A stretch of DNA of 64,000 nt, from NCBI GenBank assembly GCA_018857735.1, contig JABMCL010000565.1, positions 36,001 through 100,000 of the forward strand, given 5' to 3'. Below are positions 59,283-64,000 of the stretch, piece after piece. The stretch is from Alviniconcha marisindica. Its lineage: Eukaryota; Mollusca; Gastropoda; Provannidae. The translations under genes and the position numbers were made by a program. The notes under the pieces are model-generated. The model ran no database searches and was not told the origin of the DNA. It worked only from the letters and a program-made list of their open reading frames with translations. Numbering within the stretch: the stretch's first letter is position 1; every line of letters begins with the position of its first letter.

Positions 59283-60632
59283 CAATCAAAACATCTCCTC
59301 CATCCAAAGGTGTCCCTGTGCCTCATGTTTAACGGTCTTTACAAAAAAATCTCCTCCACCCGAAGGTGTCCCTGTGCCTCATGTTTAACGGTCTTTACAA
59401 AAAATCTCCTCCACCCGAAGGTGTCCCTGTGCCTCATGTTTAACGGTCTTTACAAAATATCTCCTCCACCCGAAAGTATCCCTGTGCCTCATGTTTAACG
59501 GTCTTTACAAAAAAAATCTCCTCCACCCGAAGGTGTCCCTGTGCCTCATGTTTAACGGTCTTTACCAAAAAATCTCCTCCAACCGAAGGTGTCCCTGTGC
59601 CTCATGTTTAACGGTCTTTACAAAAAAATCTCCTCCACCCGAAGGTGTCCCTGTGCCTCATGTTTAACGGTCTTTACAAAAAATCTCCTCCACCCGAAGG
59701 TGTCCCTGTGCCTCATGTTTAACGGTCTTTACAAAATATCTCCTCCACCCGAAAGTATCCCTGTGCCTCATGTTTAACGGTCTTTACAAAAAAAAATCCT
59801 CCACCCGAAGGTGTCCCTGTGCCTCATGTTTAACGGTCTTTACAAAATATCTCCTCCACCCGAAAGTATCCCTGTGCCTCATGTTTAACGGTCTTTACAA
59901 AAAAAAATCCTCCACCCGAAGGTGTCCCTGTGCCTCATGTTTAACGGTCTTTACAAAATATCTCCTCCACCCGAAGGTGTCCCTGTGCCTCATGTTTAAC
60001 GGTCTTTACAAAAAATCTCCTCCACCCGAAGGTGTCCCTGTGCCTCATGTTTAACGGTCTTTACAAAATATCTCCTCCACCCGAAAGTATCCCTGTGCCT
60101 CATGTTTAACGGTCTTTACAAAAAAAATCTCCTCCACCCGAAGGTGTCCCTGTGCCTCATGTTTAACGGTCTTTACCAAAAAATCTCCTCCAACCGAAGG
60201 TGTCCCTGTGCCTCATGTTTAACGGTCTTTACAAAAAAAATCTCCTCCACCCGAAGGTGTCCCTGTGCCTCATGTTTAACGGTCTTTACAAAATATCTCC
60301 TCCACCCGAAAGTATCCCTGTGCCTCATGTTTAACGGTCTTTACAAAAAAAAAAAATCCTCCACCCGGTGTCCCTGTGCCTCATGTTTAACGGTCTTTAC
60401 AAAAAATCTCCTCCACCCGAAGGTGTCCCTGTGCCTCATGTTTAACGGTCTTTCCAAAAAATCTCCTCCACCCGAAGGTGTTCCTGTGCCTCATGTTTAA
60501 CGGTCTTTACAAAAAATCTCCTCCACCCGAAGGTGTCCCTGTGCCTCCCTCATGTTTAACGGTCTTTACAAAAAATCTCCTCCACCCGAAGGTGTCCCTG
60601 TGCCTCACGTTTAACGGTCTTTACAAAAAGTT
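59283..60632. repeat. 55-bp minisatellite, about 24 copies
   Basis: The unit is CTCCTCCACCCGAAGGTGTC, CCTGTGCCTCATGTTTAACG, GTCTTTACAAAA.. with a variable A-run (length 55-60). Variant order repeats: the stretches 59310-59498 and 59589-59777 encode identical peptides, so a five-unit block of 279 bp has been duplicated. Confidence 0.95.
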
Positions 60633-61136
<504 letters not shown>

Positions 61137-61363
61137 GTAATTTGGTTTGATGAACCACTTCGAAGAGGAAAAGAGAAAGAAAATAATCGGCTGCCGTAAT
61201 CTGAGATGATATACACTTAAACAGCAAGCACAAGCCAATGGCAATTCAGTTCCCACTGCGAAACTATTAAAGCTAAGAACGATTAAACTGGGCCTGCCTG
61301 GCAGGATAGTTAAAGGTGAACCGGTCCCAACAAAACCTCACGGACCCTGTTGATAGGAATGAC

Positions 61364-62240
<877 letters not shown>

Positions 62241-62638
62241 CCCACTCCCCGAACAATGCTTCACTCGATTTCCCGTCCTGCTTCTCTAAAGTCGACATTT
62301 TAAAGTCTTTGAAAATACAACCGTGAGTGCTGCTACTTTGTGCCCAGAAGTCTGTGTCAGTGAAGTTACAAACAAGTCTGGCGTGTGTGCCAGAAGTATC
62401 CAATGCACGTCAAGAGGTAACGTTTTCTGCTCTTAGTCTGGTTAGTTAGTAAATAGCGAAACCATAATTATGGATGCGCTCTGAGGAGTCCAAATTCGAA
62501 GCAGAAAGTGCTTCTTTTGCATAAATATTGATAGAGCTGCTAAATGAGGCATACACTGATATATTGTGTGAGAAACGTTGTTATTATTATTGTTGTTTTT
62601 ATTGTACTGGGATTTCGGTCCCCACCCCTTAGCGCAAC

Positions 62639-62642
<4 letters not shown>

Positions 62643-62727
<85 letters not shown>

Positions 62728-62785
62728 AGAGAGAGACGAAAGGGGGACACACACACACACACACACCCCACACCCACCACCCACA

Positions 62786-62837
<52 letters not shown>

Positions 62838-62865
62838 CACCCACACCCCACCCACACCACAACCA

Positions 62866-62902
<37 letters not shown>
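62643..62902. repeat. (GA)n then (CA)n/CCCAC tracts
   Basis: GA to about 62722, then CA and CCACAC units to 62902. Confidence 0.97.
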
Positions 62903-62906
<4 letters not shown>

Positions 62907-64000
62907 CGTCCCAAAAGAAGAAGAAAAAGGGGCCCAAAGAAAACGTTCTAACCCCAGTACCAGTCTTTCCAATAATTACAGCTTGCCAAAAAATCTGATG
63001 TCTTCAGCGGAAGACGATGACCCGCCAGACACCATCCCATCAAGACAGGCGTCCACCCATTGAGGGTCAGGACAGTGAAAGCAGAGGAATTCCCGAGGTT
63101 CGCGAGACGAGATCTCCGATTTCCGGCCGGTGAAAGACCCGAGGCGTCAGACCGAGTCCAACTGTCATGGCGTCTGTAAACGATAGTTCAAAACTCGTCT
63201 CCAGCACGGATCGCGTTACTGTTAGAGGATTTTCTGCCCCTTCACTTTTTGGGGGAGCGGGGCAAGAAACGACAGCTCCGTTTCCTTTCAGGCTTTAAGT
63301 GAAACGAGTTTCATCATTGTGTTTTTTAACTCTTCTTTTTGGTATTATTTTTTTTTATGCAGACGTACTAATCTCGAAGTAAAATTGAAAACGAGACAGG
63401 CGCTGGTGCATGGCATCCAGTAAAACGTTGAGTGTAATAAAATACAATTGGACAGCAAAACCTGGCCTTCTCCCCTTCCATTTCCCTAAATGTGTCAGCG
63501 TGGTTAAAAAAGAGAGTTTTTATATACCGACAAACAAATCTTGCTCAGGGCAAGTTAAGTTTCCATTTCATTGTCAGACTGAAATGCAGTTTATTGGTTT
63601 CGGGACGCTAGATCATTCTTTCTGCCTCTCCAGCAAGATGTCTTCTTGCACCCCCTCCCCCTCCCCCCGCCCCTCCACCAACCCCAACCATTGAATATGA
63701 CACAGGAAAACACATTTTGAGTTGAAAGTGTTGACGTTTTAATCTTTCGCAACACCGGTATAAATTAAGTATCATTAAGGTAATCTCATCCATTCGTCAA
63801 GATGGTGTATTTTTGTCGCATTGAGAAGGGAGGCGTTTTCCGTGTCACTTTTCCCATCAGCATTCCCCGGGTATGAAGTTGTCATGCCCGCTTTCGTGAA
63901 GACTATAGGTTTCAATGGCGCCGGGCGAATGACACTTTAATTACCATCAACATCACAGCGACCTCTGCCAACGCCCTCTCCCTATATTGCCACGCTAGGC
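62903..64000. other. Repeat-poor segment to window end, no gene recognised
   Basis: Unique DNA with a C-rich patch at 63652-63685. Frames of 60-94 codons lack recognisable domains. The last 200 bases are free of simple repeats. Confidence 0.4.

Overview
This is nuclear DNA of an animal, most likely a marine mollusc (probably a gastropod). I infer this from spliced, DUSP14-type phosphatase coding sequence, from very dense (CA)n, (GA)n and (GATA/GACA-like) microsatellites, from tRNA-derived SINEs, and from the absence of any bacterial gene organisation. The species cannot be fixed from the sequence alone. Almost all long open frames are translations of simple repeats (His-Thr, Cys-Val, Ser-Leu, Arg-Glu polymers) and are not genes.

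Three protein-coding genes can be supported, all on the + strand and all atypical dual-specificity phosphatases. Two intronless tandem paralogs (8924-9679 and 11204-11896) lie 2,217 bp apart inside a duplicated block of about 1.2 kb. Both carry the unusual active-site motif Asn-Cys-x5-Arg in place of His-Cys-x5-Arg, and both end in a hydrophobic C-terminal segment that looks like a tail anchor. The third gene (22306-23387, two coding exons) is a conventional DUSP14 orthologue with the normal His-Cys signature and an intron 12 codons before the catalytic Cys codon.

Layout: 1-8.4 kb is repeat-rich intergenic DNA with an 85-bp minisatellite and an inverted pair of retroelement ends. 8.4-12 kb holds the tandem phosphatase pair. 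12-22 kb holds minisatellites, SINEs, a TTAA-flanked MITE and a dispersed repeat of about 560 bp. 22.2-23.7 kb is DUSP14. 23.7-34 kb is AT-rich intergenic DNA with SINE-derived and other minisatellites, a long CA/CT field and an RNase H relic. 35.0-36.6 kb has a three-copy module joined by purine tracts. 37-43 kb has minisatellites and simple repeats. 43.4-46.3 kb is T-, C- and A-homopolymer sequence that looks poorly resolved. 46.4-64 kb alternates minisatellites (40, 45, 40, 30 and 55 bp units), SINE/MITE copies and several repeat-poor islands without convincing ORFs.

The most interesting points are the putative tail-anchored Asn-Cys phosphatase pair, with evidence of homogenisation across the catalytic domain, and a readable mobile-element history: a tRNA-derived SINE family, a 242-bp TTAA-flanked (piggyBac-like) MITE inserted into one SINE at a TTAA that is still empty in another SINE copy, and a minisatellite that appears to have grown from the SINE body.
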